This document shows positions 16,870-24,996 of a stretch of 64,000 nucleotides of DNA, piece by piece. Position 1 is the stretch's first letter. Each line of letters begins with the position of its first letter. The position numbers were made by a program, and so were the translations under genes. The notes under the pieces are model-generated. The model did not search any database, was not told where the DNA came from, and saw only the letters and a list, made by a program, of their open reading frames with translations. The DNA comes from JAIQFL01 sp035501495 (GTDB taxonomy: Bacteria > Acidobacteriota > Terriglobia > Bryobacterales > Bryobacteraceae): contig DATJWB010000320.1 of assembly GCA_035501495.1 (NCBI GenBank), positions 41,868 to 105,867 of the forward strand. The letters run 5' to 3'.

Positions 16870-17745
16870 ATGCGAACTCCGTGGCGCACCGTCCTGGCCC
16901 TCTCCGCATTATTGGCTGCGCTGATCGGTCTCGCCGCAACTCCCGCCCCGGAGTCGTTCGATTTCGTGATCCTGGGCGATCGGACTGGCGAGGCCGTCCC
17001 TGGAGTGTACGAGCAGGCATGGCACGAAGCAGCTGCCGGGAATCCCGCCTTCGTGGTCAGTGTCGGCGACACCATTCAAGGGTTGAACGATGCCACTGCC
17101 GAGGCGGAATGGCGGGAGGCGCAGAAGATCTTCCGCCCGTACCAGCGATTCCCGCTCTACCTGGCTGCGGGCAACCACGACATCTGGTCCGATGCATCCG
17201 AGAAGCTCTTCCACAAGTATTCCGGCCACGAACCGCACTACAGCTTCGACTACGGCGACGCGCATTTCACGATCCTCGACAACAGCCGGTCCGATGATTT
17301 ATCCGCCGAGGAGATGGAGTTTCTCGAAGCCGACCTCAAGGCAAGCGTCGCGCAGTCAGTGAAATTCATCGTCTCGCATCGCCCCTCGTGGCTGATTCCA
17401 GCCGCCCTGCTGAATCGCAGCTTCCCCCTCCACCTGTTGGCAAAAAAGTACGGAGTGCAATACGTGATTGCCGGCCACGTGCACCAGATGCTGCACGTAG
17501 ACCTGGATGGGGTGACCTATCTTTCCATGCCGAGCGCCGGCGGCCACCTGCGGGCATCCATGAAGTATGAAGACGGCTGGTTCTTCGCTCAGACTCTGGT
17601 GGAGGTTCGCGGAAGTGCGGTGGACTTTCAGATCAGGGAACTGCGGCCGCCTCACGGGGAGGGCCGGATCACGACGCCCAAGGACTGGGGTGTGGTAGGA
17701 CTATCCAAATCGGGGGCCGGCCGCACGGCCGCCCCCCGGGAATGA
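16870..17745 (+). CDS. Secreted metallophosphoesterase
   Basis: 291 aa from ATG 16870; the longer open frame upstream is antisense to the sulfurtransferase. A signal segment spans residues about 5-23 (TVLALSALLAALIGLAATP). Calcineurin-like phosphoesterase motifs occur in order: DFVILGDRTG (usually GDxHG), VVSVGDTIQG, AAGNHDIW, VSHRPSW and VIAGHVHQ. These supply the dimetal site. The first motif has Arg-Thr in place of the usual metal-binding His, seen in some extracytoplasmic members. Substrate unknown. Repeat copy E and a possible 18-aa peptide gene lie downstream. Confidence 0.88.
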   Translation: MRTPWRTVLALSALLAALIGLAATPAPESFDFVILGDRTGEAVPGVYEQAWHEAAAGNPAFVVSVGDTIQGLNDATAEAEWREAQKIFRPYQRFPLYLAAGNHDIWSDASEKLFHKYSGHEPHYSFDYGDAHFTILDNSRSDDLSAEEMEFLEADLKASVAQSVKFIVSHRPSWLIPAALLNRSFPLHLLAKKYGVQYVIAGHVHQMLHVDLDGVTYLSMPSAGGHLRASMKYEDGWFFAQTLVEVRGSAVDFQIRELRPPHGEGRITTPKDWGVVGLSKSGAGRTAAPRE

Positions 17746-17758
17746 GATCGCTGAGAAC

Positions 17759-17815
17759 TTAGTGACGATATTCTACTGCAGTGGGGCCGGCCTTGATGGC
17801 AGTCTTCACGCGCAT
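17759..17815 (-). CDS. Possible 18-aa peptide (MRVKTAIKAGPTAVEYRH)
   Basis: ATG at 17815 is preceded on the minus strand by GAGAGGAGAAAGACC, a good Shine-Dalgarno site at a normal distance, and the frame ends with TAA at 17759-17761. The peptide is basic at its N-terminus (VKTAIKAG) and has Pro/Tyr near the end. It is isolated between the phosphoesterase and the Tat-exported oxidoreductase. It could be a leader peptide, a small secreted or modified peptide, or chance. I recall short VKxxxKAG peptides from Acidobacteriota genomes, but cannot verify that here. Confidence 0.4.
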   Translation of the reverse strand: MRVKTAIKAGPTAVEYRH

Positions 17816-17940
17816 GGTCTTTCTCCTCTCTCTGTGTGCTTTTCGCGCGGCCCGACATTCGAGCCACACCCCAATACGACGAGCAAAGCAGAGGATATTG
17901 GCAGCGCCGCGTCGCGCGGTACTAAGGTAAAGACCCCAAC

Positions 17941-18105
17941 GTGGCGCACGCACTCCTGACTGTACCTCCCCACTCATGGGGACGCTTGGCCGGCGTGTAT
18001 GGTGCCAGTGGCCGAAGGGGTTTTTCGAGGCAGCCGTCTCGGCACTCATGGCCGAAAGCGCCCCGATGAGTCGGGGCGCTGCGGACACAAGTGTCCGCGC
18101 CACGT
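17941..18105. repeat. REP-like repeat pair, copies E (plus) and E' (minus)
   Basis: E (17941-18032): GTGGCGC, a decayed hairpin 1, hairpin 2 with CCCCA-CTCA-TGGGG arms (compensated relative to the consensus), and the 3' module GAAGGGGTTTTTCGAGG. E' (18058-18105) reads on the minus strand as GTGGCGCGGACACTTGTGTCCGC followed by GCGCCCCGA-CTCA-TCGGGGCGC, with both hairpins perfect. E' lies just downstream of the minus-strand oxidoreductase gene, in that gene's sense. Confidence 0.88.
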
Positions 18106-18111
18106 CGTAGT

Positions 18112-19662
18112 CTACACTTTGTATGCGCTCCGCGGCGTCTGATCGAGGTGCTGGTTGGCCTTCTCCGAATTCGTCACCCGCGCATTCGCGGAGTCCCATT
18201 CAAATCTCTCGCCGGGGAACCTTTGCGCCAGGCACCCCAGGAGGAAAGCCTCCGTCACCGGACGCTGCACTTCGAAGTTGGTGAGCGAGGCCGGCCCTCC
18301 CTTGCAGGCGGCCAGCCATTGATCGATGGCCGCGTCGCGCGGAGGTCCTCCCGCCGAGCCGCCGCGCCGCTGCCTCGCCGGCGGCGTCTGGTACTTGGGA
18401 TTCTCGGGGTACACCTTCGGACGATCTCCGTTGAAGCCGGCGAGAATCATCCCCTTGTCTCCCACATAAAGGATGCCCTCATTGGCATCGCCCTTCTGGA
18501 AATAGTGGTCGTCCTGCTTGCTGATCCCCGCCGGGCGCGGCGGCCGCAAACCGCCGTCGTACCATGCCATGTGCACCGGCGCCTTGTCGCCGCGCGCCGG
18601 ATAACTCAGATGCACGATCGACGCCTTGGGATAGGTCTCGTCGTACGATTCGCTGGCACACGCCTCCACCGCCGTAGGCGGCACCAGATCCAGAATCTGG
18701 AACACGCCCGCGAAGCTGTAGCATCCCATGTCGCCGAACGACCCGCATCCGAAATCGAACCATCCCCGCCACACGAACGGCAGGTATGCCTTGTTGTACG
18801 GCCGCTCGGGGGCGGGTCCCAGCCACATGTCCCAGTCGAAGCCGTCGGGAATCGGCTGCACTTCCCTGGGCCGGTCGATCCCTTGCGGCCAGTACGGCCG
18901 GCTCGACCAGTTGTGCACCTCGCGCACCTGCCCGATCGCGCCATCCGCAAGCCACGAGCTGATCAGGTGCGTGGACTCGCTCGATGGGTTGTTCACCGGC
19001 AGCCCCGTCGCCACCTTCATCTCGCGCGCCGTGGCCGCCATGCGGTGCGCATCCGGAATCGAGTGCGACATGGGCTTCTGGCACAGCACGTGTTTGTGCT
19101 GGCGCATCGCCGCGATCGAGATGGGCGCGTGCCAATGATCGGGCGTCGCCACGTAGACGGCGTCCAGGTCCTTCTCCTTCGCCAGCAGTTCGCGATAGTC
19201 GGGATAAGCGGTACAGCCTTTGTAGTCGGCCTGCTTGCGCGAGGAGTAATATGCCTCCACCAGCCGTTTCGCCGGCTCACGCCCGCCCATCCCGAGGCTG
19301 CTGCTGAATTCGTGGGTGAGCTGCACGCGGCCGGGTGATGCCAGGTCTTCCGCCCAATTCTCGTAGCCCGCGCCCAGCAGACGCCGCGCCGCTACCAGCA
19401 GCGCGTTGTCGCTGTACTCCATGTAGTCCTTGCTGCCGCGATTCACGTCGCACACCGCGACCACCTGAACTTCGGGCCGCGCCAACAGGCTCATCGTCAC
19501 TGCCTGGCCTTGCCGGCCCAACCCGACGGTTGCCAGCGTGACCTTGTCGCTCGGCGGAACGAAGGGAGCCCCCAATACGTGCCGCGGAACGATCATGAAA
19601 GCCGTAGCCGTGGCGCCCGCGAAGGCGCGCCTCGTCATCTGTCGCTTGTCCGACCCGTTCAT
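18112..19662 (-). CDS. Tat-exported Gfo/Idh/MocA family oxidoreductase
   Basis: 516 aa, ATG at 19662. The N-terminus carries a twin-arginine signal (MTRRAFAGATATAFMIVP). The Rossmann domain shows TLATVGLGRQGQA and VVAVCDVNRGS. The family's EKP-like motif appears as VLCQKPMSHS, and the sugar-side motif as YVATPDHWHA. The C-terminal oxidoreductase domain has WGPAPERPYN-like and GCGSFGDMGCYSF segments. Secreted Gfo/Idh/MocA proteins of this length are widespread in Acidobacteriota and Planctomycetota. They are presumed to act on sugars with a tightly bound NAD(P); the substrate is unknown. Repeat E' follows its stop codon. Confidence 0.92.
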   Translation of the reverse strand: MNGSDKRQMTRRAFAGATATAFMIVPRHVLGAPFVPPSDKVTLATVGLGRQGQAVTMSLLARPEVQVVAVCDVNRGSKDYMEYSDNALLVAARRLLGAGYENWAEDLASPGRVQLTHEFSSSLGMGGREPAKRLVEAYYSSRKQADYKGCTAYPDYRELLAKEKDLDAVYVATPDHWHAPISIAAMRQHKHVLCQKPMSHSIPDAHRMAATAREMKVATGLPVNNPSSESTHLISSWLADGAIGQVREVHNWSSRPYWPQGIDRPREVQPIPDGFDWDMWLGPAPERPYNKAYLPFVWRGWFDFGCGSFGDMGCYSFAGVFQILDLVPPTAVEACASESYDETYPKASIVHLSYPARGDKAPVHMAWYDGGLRPPRPAGISKQDDHYFQKGDANEGILYVGDKGMILAGFNGDRPKVYPENPKYQTPPARQRRGGSAGGPPRDAAIDQWLAACKGGPASLTNFEVQRPVTEAFLLGCLAQRFPGERFEWDSANARVTNSEKANQHLDQTPRSAYKV

Positions 19663-19829
19663 ATATCTCCTCTCGCACCTTATGAAGGATTGCCGCTATT
19701 CGGAGCCGAGAGTACCAGATTGCTTTGTCGAAGTCTACCGTAACAGTATGAAACCAATGGTACGTGTGGAACCGGTCCGGAGCGGCCGGCGCGAGATTAT
19801 TCCCGTGTGCCCGGCACCACATTGTCGAG

Positions 19830-20057
19830 ATGCAAGTGAGAATTACAACCTGGACCGGATCGCAGCGCAATGGGATTGTACTGTCGACCATCGGACCGCG
19901 GATCCGTGTAGCCCTTCCCGGCTGCGACGACGCCTATGAGTTCTCTCATCGCGGTGGCGCGTGGTTTGGCGAAGACGGCCTGCCCGTGCGAATCGGGTTC
20001 CCTGCCAGAGTTGACGATGGCAGGACGCCAGCTTCGTCGGCTGCGTGGGTGAATTGA
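19830..20057 (+). CDS. Small hypothetical protein
   Basis: 75 aa from ATG 19830. The sequence reads like a compact beta protein (MQVRITTWTGSQRNGIVLST, then RIRVALPGCDDAYEFSHRGG and AWFGEDGLPVRIGF), with a plausible alternation of hydrophobic and polar residues. It ends 13 nt before the next gene on the same strand, which suggests co-transcription. No family recognised. A longer form from 19764 is possible but less natural. Confidence 0.5.
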   Translation: MQVRITTWTGSQRNGIVLSTIGPRIRVALPGCDDAYEFSHRGGAWFGEDGLPVRIGFPARVDDGRTPASSAAWVN

Positions 20058-20070
20058 GCGGAGTGCGGGA

Positions 20071-20742
20071 ATGATCTCGGAATCCAGTTCCGCCAATCGA
20101 AGCCTCTACGGGCTGGCCGTGAAAACGCTGCCCTGGCCCTCCTGGTACCTAACCATTACTGCCACCGCTGTTGCAATCCTCCTGGAATGGTATATGCTGC
20201 GGTCGGGCTTGCCGGGCTTCTGGATCCTGGCAGCCCCGCTGGGCTCGTCCTTTTTGGTTGTACTGTTGGCCGCGCTGGTTCGCCGATTCGCCTCGTCCGC
20301 CCACCTGCCTCTCACCCCGGATTGGATTTACGAACTCTCCATCGACCGCTACCGGCCTATGCTGCGGCTGCTCAGCCCGGAGGAACTCGAGATCCTGCGG
20401 GCCCAGCCGGGGTTCACGCCCCAAGCCGAAGCCCGCTTCCGCAGCGCGCGGTGCAGGTTGTTGCGGAAGTACCTGCAGCATTTGAATGAAGACTTCAAAC
20501 GAATCTGCATGGCCTTGAAGGTTCTCATGGTGAAGTCCACGCGCGACCGACCGGACTTGGCCTGGGCATTGTTGGGCAACCAGTTGACCTTTGCATACGG
20601 AATGACCACCGTCCGGATTGGTTTGCTGTTCTATCGATTCGGCGTCGGGACGGTGGACGTTGCCGGCCTGGTCCGGCTGTTTGACGGCCTGCGGATCGAG
20701 TTACGAACCGTAGTTCAGGCGGACCTCGCCGCGAGGGCATAA
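20071..20742 (+). CDS. Hypothetical membrane protein
   Basis: 223 aa, ATG at 20071. Two adjacent hydrophobic helices lie at about residues 24-44 and 49-68 (WYLTITATAVAILLEWY; FWILAAPLGSSFLVVLLAALV). A soluble, mostly helical part follows, with LLSPEELEILRAQPGF and a basic region around RCRLLRKYLQHLNEDFKRIC. This is consistent with an inner-membrane protein with a cytoplasmic helical domain. No family or function recognised. It may be co-transcribed with the small gene upstream and the hydrolase downstream. Confidence 0.7.
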   Translation: MISESSSANRSLYGLAVKTLPWPSWYLTITATAVAILLEWYMLRSGLPGFWILAAPLGSSFLVVLLAALVRRFASSAHLPLTPDWIYELSIDRYRPMLRLLSPEELEILRAQPGFTPQAEARFRSARCRLLRKYLQHLNEDFKRICMALKVLMVKSTRDRPDLAWALLGNQLTFAYGMTTVRIGLLFYRFGVGTVDVAGLVRLFDGLRIELRTVVQADLAARA

Positions 20743-20783
20743 CAAACGCCCGCCCGGCCAGATCGTCATGGGACAATGCGGAC

Positions 20784-21659
20784 TTGACACCTGATTCCGA
20801 ATCCGACAGCCCCACCTTACACCTCCTCTCCGCGCGCGATGTCGATCTGGCCATCTGGGAATGGCCGGGAAGCGACCCGGCTCTGGTCTTCGCCCACGCC
20901 ACTGGTTTCCACGGCCGCTGCTGGGACCGCATCGCCCGCTGCTTCGCGGGACGACGGCGCCTGGCGGTAGACTTCCGCGGCCATGGCCGTTCCTCCAAGC
21001 CCGAGCCTCCCTATCATTGGCGGGACTTCGGAAGAGAACTGACCGCCTTGATGGAACAACTGGGCGTGCGAGGCGCCCTCGGCATCGGCCATTCCATGGG
21101 AGGACACTCCGTGGTCGCCTCCGTTGCGCTGCGGCCCCGGACTTTCTCCGCGCTACTGCTGATCGATCCCACGATTCTGCCGCCCGAATACTACGGACAC
21201 CGCCTGCTCGACGTCTCATTCGTCGAGCGGCGCCGCAACCGCTGGGCCTCGCCCGATGAGATGTTCGAGCGGTTCCGCGACCGGCCTCCCTTCGCCGGCT
21301 GGCGTCCCGAGATCCTCCGCGACTACTGCGATTTCGGGCTGCTGCCCGAAGGCCGCGGTTTCGTCCTGGCTTGTCCTCCGCGCGTGGAAGCTTCGATCTA
21401 CAACCACTCCACCGAGCCCGAAGCCAACCTCTACAGCGAGATCCCGTCAGTCGCGCAACCGGTGGTTGTCCTGCGCGCGGCGAATCTCGGAACCCTGGAC
21501 TCGTTCACCCTCAGCTCGTCGCCCACGCCGCCCGACCTCGCCTCCAAGTTTCCGCACGGGCGCGAAGTGCATCTCACCGATCGCAGCCACTTCATTCCCA
21601 TGGAATGGCCGGAGGGTGTCACGGCCGAAATCCAGCAGATGTTGACTCTATTGGAATAG
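20784..21659 (+). CDS. Alpha/beta hydrolase
   Basis: 291 aa, probable TTG start at 20784. The fold's landmarks are all visible: oxyanion region FAHATGFHGRCWD, VDFRGHGRSSKP, nucleophile elbow GIGHSMGGHS (Ser), acidic residue in LLIDPTILPP or later, and catalytic His in TDRSHFIPMEWPE near the C-terminus. Length and spacing fit the small esterase/haloperoxidase-like members. Substrate unknown. Its 3' end overlaps the convergent permease-amidohydrolase gene by 12 nt. Confidence 0.9.
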   Translation: MTPDSESDSPTLHLLSARDVDLAIWEWPGSDPALVFAHATGFHGRCWDRIARCFAGRRRLAVDFRGHGRSSKPEPPYHWRDFGRELTALMEQLGVRGALGIGHSMGGHSVVASVALRPRTFSALLLIDPTILPPEYYGHRLLDVSFVERRRNRWASPDEMFERFRDRPPFAGWRPEILRDYCDFGLLPEGRGFVLACPPRVEASIYNHSTEPEANLYSEIPSVAQPVVVLRAANLGTLDSFTLSSSPTPPDLASKFPHGREVHLTDRSHFIPMEWPEGVTAEIQQMLTLLE

Positions 21660-23840
21660 CTCCGCGCGGCGGATGCGCTCGCCTTTGAATACCACCATCG
21701 AAATCCGCTCCGTGGCCGAGATGTCTTCGAGCGGATTGCCGTCCACCAGCAGCAGGTCGGCCTCCAGCCCTTTGCGGATAGTGCCGAATCGCTTCTCCGC
21801 GCGCAACAGTTTCGCGCCATTGCCGGTGGCGGCAGTGAGCGCCGCTTTGGGCGGGATGCCGGCCTTGACCCAGAGCTGCAGCTCATGATGCAGCGATGCC
21901 CCGTGGAAGACCATCGGGTTCCCCGAGTCGCTCCCCATCACCAGCGGCACGCCGGCGTTCCACGCGCGCACCAGGTTCGCCGCCGCGCGTTCGTAGGCCG
22001 ATTCAAACAGCGCGGCTTTGGCCGCATCCGCGCCCTTTCCGCTGGCTACAAATTCGCGCGTGCCCTTCAGCACGCCCGGAATCACCGATTGCTGCACCAG
22101 CGAATTGTCGAGCCCGACGCCTTTGCCGGCGAAATAGTTGGCGAATGCCTCCGCCACGCCCAGCGACGGATCGAGATACACGCCCTGCCGCACCATCCGA
22201 TCGAGCACCGCGCCGGGCACCTCGTCGCGCCACGAACCGCGATCGATGGATGACGAGCCTACCTCAACCGCGTCGGTGACATCGCGTGCATCGCCTGTGT
22301 GAGTCGCGAGCGGCAGGTTCTGCGCGCGTGCCTCCTCCGCCACCGACCGGACCAGCAGCAGATCCAGCCGGTCGTAGAGCATGCCTTCGCCCCAGCCGGC
22401 CTCGAGGATGGCCTTGATGCTGTCCACGCCGGCGGCCTTCAACTCGCGCACCTGGCGGCGGGCCTCTTCGGGCGTCTTCGGCGTGCGAATCATCTGCGCC
22501 CGCATGCTTTCGCGCGCCGCCTCCGGCACATCCTGCAGGAACTCCGTGCCGTGCCCCTTCTCGACCGTGAAGATGGGTCCGCTCACGAAGATCTGCGCTC
22601 CGAGCTTGCTCCCTTCGCCGATCTGTTGGCGCAGCTTGCGCGCTTCGTCCAGCGGATCGCCGACGCTGCGCGCGGCCGTCACCCCGTTGTACAGCAGCGC
22701 CGCAGCCGCCCGAGGCATAGTCTTCTTCAGGTCGTAGTCTTCTGCAGCAGCGGATATGCCCGCGGGAGAACCCAGGCGTACCTGCGCATCGATTAAGCCG
22801 GGCAGCAGCGTCTTGCCCGCGCCCTCGACCACTTCCGCCTTCAACTTCTCCGGGTCGGGCCAGGAGCCCTCGAAGACTTCGTCGATCTTGCCGTTACGCA
22901 CCAGCACCGCGCCGTTGTCGATCACAGTGCCGTCGCCCACGAACAGCCGCGCATTGCGAATCAGGTAGGTGCCCGAACGCTGCAAGTCGCGGAACAGCGC
23001 CTCGTTCTGGCCGAGATGCTCCTTGCTGTAGCCGCGATAGCAGCCCATCAGCAGAAAGGGCCCCGCCACCGCCAGTACCCACAGCTTCTGCCGCGGCTGC
23101 ATCTTCTCTTCCTTCTCCCAGCGGAACAGTTGCACTGCCAGAAACACTCCCACCACCGTCGAGACCAGAAGCGCCGTCACCGCCGCGAGATTGTCGAGCA
23201 GGTTCTGATTGCGGAAGAAAATGCTCTGGAACCCCGCCACCAGGTAGGATGCCGGCAGGAACTCCGCCAGCGTTTGCGCCCAGTTGGGCAGAATGGCGGC
23301 AGGAATCGTCGCGCCGCTCAGGAAGAGCTGTGACATGTACGCCAGTTGGATCGCAATCATGGCCTCCTGCATGGTGTTGGTGACCGAGGCCAGGATCAGC
23401 CCGACCGAGCGCAGGGCGCACACCCCCAGCACCACCATCACCAGCAGCGAAAGCCAGTTGTGCGGAAGCGGCATGGCATACAGCAGGTGCGCCAGCGTCA
23501 CCAGCACGATGGGAACCGGAAGATAGAGCAGCAGACCGCTGGCCATCGCGGCCAGGAGAATGGGCAGTGGCCCGATGGGCGTGACTTTGAAGCGCCGCAG
23601 GATGTTGGCCTCGCGGTCCTGCACCGAGCGCATCCCGGCGCCCCAAAGCCCGTTGCCCAGGATTCCCATGGTCAGCACCGTGCCCACAAAGTACGAAACC
23701 CCCTGCCCCGTACCCGCGTGAAACAGTTCCGCGAAGGCAAAGAAGAAAATAAATGGAAACAGGTAGTTGAAGAAAAGCACCCCGCGGTCCCGCATGGTCA
23801 ACTGCAGGTTGCTTCGGAAGATGGCAAGGTAGGGTCTCAT
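21648..23840 (-). CDS. ABC-2 type permease fused in frame to a C-terminal amidohydrolase
   Basis: 730 aa from ATG 23840, overlapping the upstream ATP-binding gene by 4 nt. Residues 1-246 are an ABC-2 permease with about six helices (LFFNYLFPFIFFFAF, ILLAAMASGLLLYLPVPIVLV, AYMSQLFLSGATIP). At residue 247 a Met (codon at 23102) begins a second signal-like segment (KLWVLAVAGPFLLMGC) with a lipobox-like LMGC and a Shine-Dalgarno-like GAAGGAAGAGAAG before it. An amidohydrolase domain then runs to the end. It has LPGLIDAQVRLG where DxHxH is expected, DSIKAILE (carbamylated-Lys position), LATHTGD, SSIDRG where IEHG is expected, and VMGSDSGNP. Two metal-ligand positions therefore look lost. It may be made as one protein and also as a separate lipoprotein. 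No stop codon separates the parts. Confidence 0.87.
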   Translation of the reverse strand: MRPYLAIFRSNLQLTMRDRGVLFFNYLFPFIFFFAFAELFHAGTGQGVSYFVGTVLTMGILGNGLWGAGMRSVQDREANILRRFKVTPIGPLPILLAAMASGLLLYLPVPIVLVTLAHLLYAMPLPHNWLSLLVMVVLGVCALRSVGLILASVTNTMQEAMIAIQLAYMSQLFLSGATIPAAILPNWAQTLAEFLPASYLVAGFQSIFFRNQNLLDNLAAVTALLVSTVVGVFLAVQLFRWEKEEKMQPRQKLWVLAVAGPFLLMGCYRGYSKEHLGQNEALFRDLQRSGTYLIRNARLFVGDGTVIDNGAVLVRNGKIDEVFEGSWPDPEKLKAEVVEGAGKTLLPGLIDAQVRLGSPAGISAAAEDYDLKKTMPRAAAALLYNGVTAARSVGDPLDEARKLRQQIGEGSKLGAQIFVSGPIFTVEKGHGTEFLQDVPEAARESMRAQMIRTPKTPEEARRQVRELKAAGVDSIKAILEAGWGEGMLYDRLDLLLVRSVAEEARAQNLPLATHTGDARDVTDAVEVGSSSIDRGSWRDEVPGAVLDRMVRQGVYLDPSLGVAEAFANYFAGKGVGLDNSLVQQSVIPGVLKGTREFVASGKGADAAKAALFESAYERAAANLVRAWNAGVPLVMGSDSGNPMVFHGASLHHELQLWVKAGIPPKAALTAATGNGAKLLRAEKRFGTIRKGLEADLLLVDGNPLEDISATERISMVVFKGERIRRAELFQ

Positions 23841-24760
23841 TCGCGCAGACTCTTTCCGGTGAGCTCGATGAAGGCATCTTCGAGCGATGGCCGCTGGACG
23901 CGGATGTCCGCCAGCTCGATGCCCGCCTCGTCCAGCCACTTCACCATCTCCACGATGGTGCGCGCGGGCCGCGACGAATTTGCCGCGATGCGGGTGCGGG
24001 ATTCGTCCAGCGTGATCTTTTCCGCTTCGCGCCACGCGGGCAGCGGACCCTCGGGCAGCGGCTGGCAGCACTCGATCTCGATCACCGAGTGTGCCGCGGT
24101 CCGGTCCTGAATCTCGCGCGGCGTTCCCATGGCCACGATGCGGCCCTCATCGACGATCGCCACCCGGTCACACAGCTTCTGGGCCTCTTCAATGTAATGG
24201 GTGGTCACCAGAATGGTGCGCTGCTCGCGGCGCAGGTCGAGCACCAGCTCGTGGATCTCCAGCCGCGCCTGCGGGTCGAGCCCGGCGGACGGTTCATCGA
24301 GGAAGAGCACCTGCGGATCGTTGATCAGGGCCAGTGCCAGGGCCAGGCGCTGCTTCTGGCCGCCGGAAAGCTGCGAGTAGAGCGCCTCGCGCTTCTCCCA
24401 GAGTTGCAACCGGCGGAGGAGTTGGTGGGTGTCCACCGTGCGCGTGTAGAGGTCGCCGAAGAGCGCGATGGCTTCACGCACCTTGATCTTGTCCTGCAGC
24501 CGCGTGGACTGCAGGCAGACGCCCACCCGGTCTTTCAACTCGCGCGTTTGCACATCGGGGTCGTACCCCAGCACGGCCACGCGCCCCCCGCTCCGCGAGC
24601 GAAGCCCCTCGAGAATTTCGACCGTGGTGGTCTTGCCGGCGCCGTTGGGTCCGAGCAGTCCGAACACCTCCCCGGCGCGAACTTCGAAATCGATTCCCTT
24701 GACGGCGGGAAGGGTGCCGTAGTTCTTGCGGAGTCCTTCGACCTCGATCGGATGCGCCAC
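23837..24760 (-). CDS. ABC transporter ATP-binding protein
   Basis: 307 aa from GTG 24760. The open frame extends upstream to 24814, but that part is encoded by the 5' module of repeat F, so the later start is preferred although it lacks a clear Shine-Dalgarno site. Walker A GLLGPNGAGKTTT, Q-loop VGVCLQSTRLQ, signature LSGGQKQRLALA, Walker B VLFLDEPSAGLDP and switch His VTTHYIEEA are all intact. A C-terminal domain of the drug/antibiotic-exporter type (LEDAFIELTGKSLRE) ends the protein. It overlaps the permease-amidohydrolase gene by 4 nt and should energise that permease. The substrate is unknown. Confidence 0.94.
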   Translation of the reverse strand: MAHPIEVEGLRKNYGTLPAVKGIDFEVRAGEVFGLLGPNGAGKTTTVEILEGLRSRSGGRVAVLGYDPDVQTRELKDRVGVCLQSTRLQDKIKVREAIALFGDLYTRTVDTHQLLRRLQLWEKREALYSQLSGGQKQRLALALALINDPQVLFLDEPSAGLDPQARLEIHELVLDLRREQRTILVTTHYIEEAQKLCDRVAIVDEGRIVAMGTPREIQDRTAAHSVIEIECCQPLPEGPLPAWREAEKITLDESRTRIAANSSRPARTIVEMVKWLDEAGIELADIRVQRPSLEDAFIELTGKSLRE

Positions 24761-24788
24761 GAAGAAAACAGTGTCGCACAGTCCCGCC

Positions 24789-24940
24789 CCTGTCCATGGG
24801 CCCCGCCGGCCCACCGAACTTCATGAAAACCCGTGCCGGCGATGTGGCGCAGGCACTCCTGCCTGCCGCGCCCCGACTCTTCGGGACGCTTTTGGCCGCC
24901 TCCCGCGCCGGTGCCCGCGAAGGGTTTTCGAGGCTGAAGG
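24789..24940 (+). repeat. REP-like repeat, copy F (long form)
   Basis: Shows the complete layout. 5' module (CTGTCCATGGGCCCCGCCGG, then CCCACCGAACTTCATGAAAA), GATGTGGCGC, hairpin 1 GCAGGCA-CTCC-TGCCTGC, hairpin 2 GCGCCCCGA-CTCT-TCGGGACGC (one mismatch) followed by TTTT, a GC-rich spacer, and the 3' module GAAGGGTTTTCGAGG. It lies between the divergent ABC and ribBA genes, and its 5' module overlaps the upstream extension of the ABC reading frame. Confidence 0.9.
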
Positions 24941-24996
24941 CCGGCAGCCCGAAGGCCGGAGCGGCTGAAGTCCGCCCCACGCGGATACAATGAAGT

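Larger units (their letters stand above)
17746..18111. other. Intergenic region with a tiny peptide ORF and inverted repeat pair E/E'
   Basis: 366 nt without a conventional gene. It holds a possible 18-aa minus-strand peptide ORF (17759-17815), an AT-richer stretch to about 17940, and the repeat pair 17941-18105. Longer open frames here run through the repeats and are not credible. Confidence 0.7.

Noticed and set aside
19277..19891. Minus-strand frame of 204 codons overlapping the start of the Tat-exported oxidoreductase
   Set aside because: It lies largely within the oxidoreductase gene in another frame and lacks domain features.
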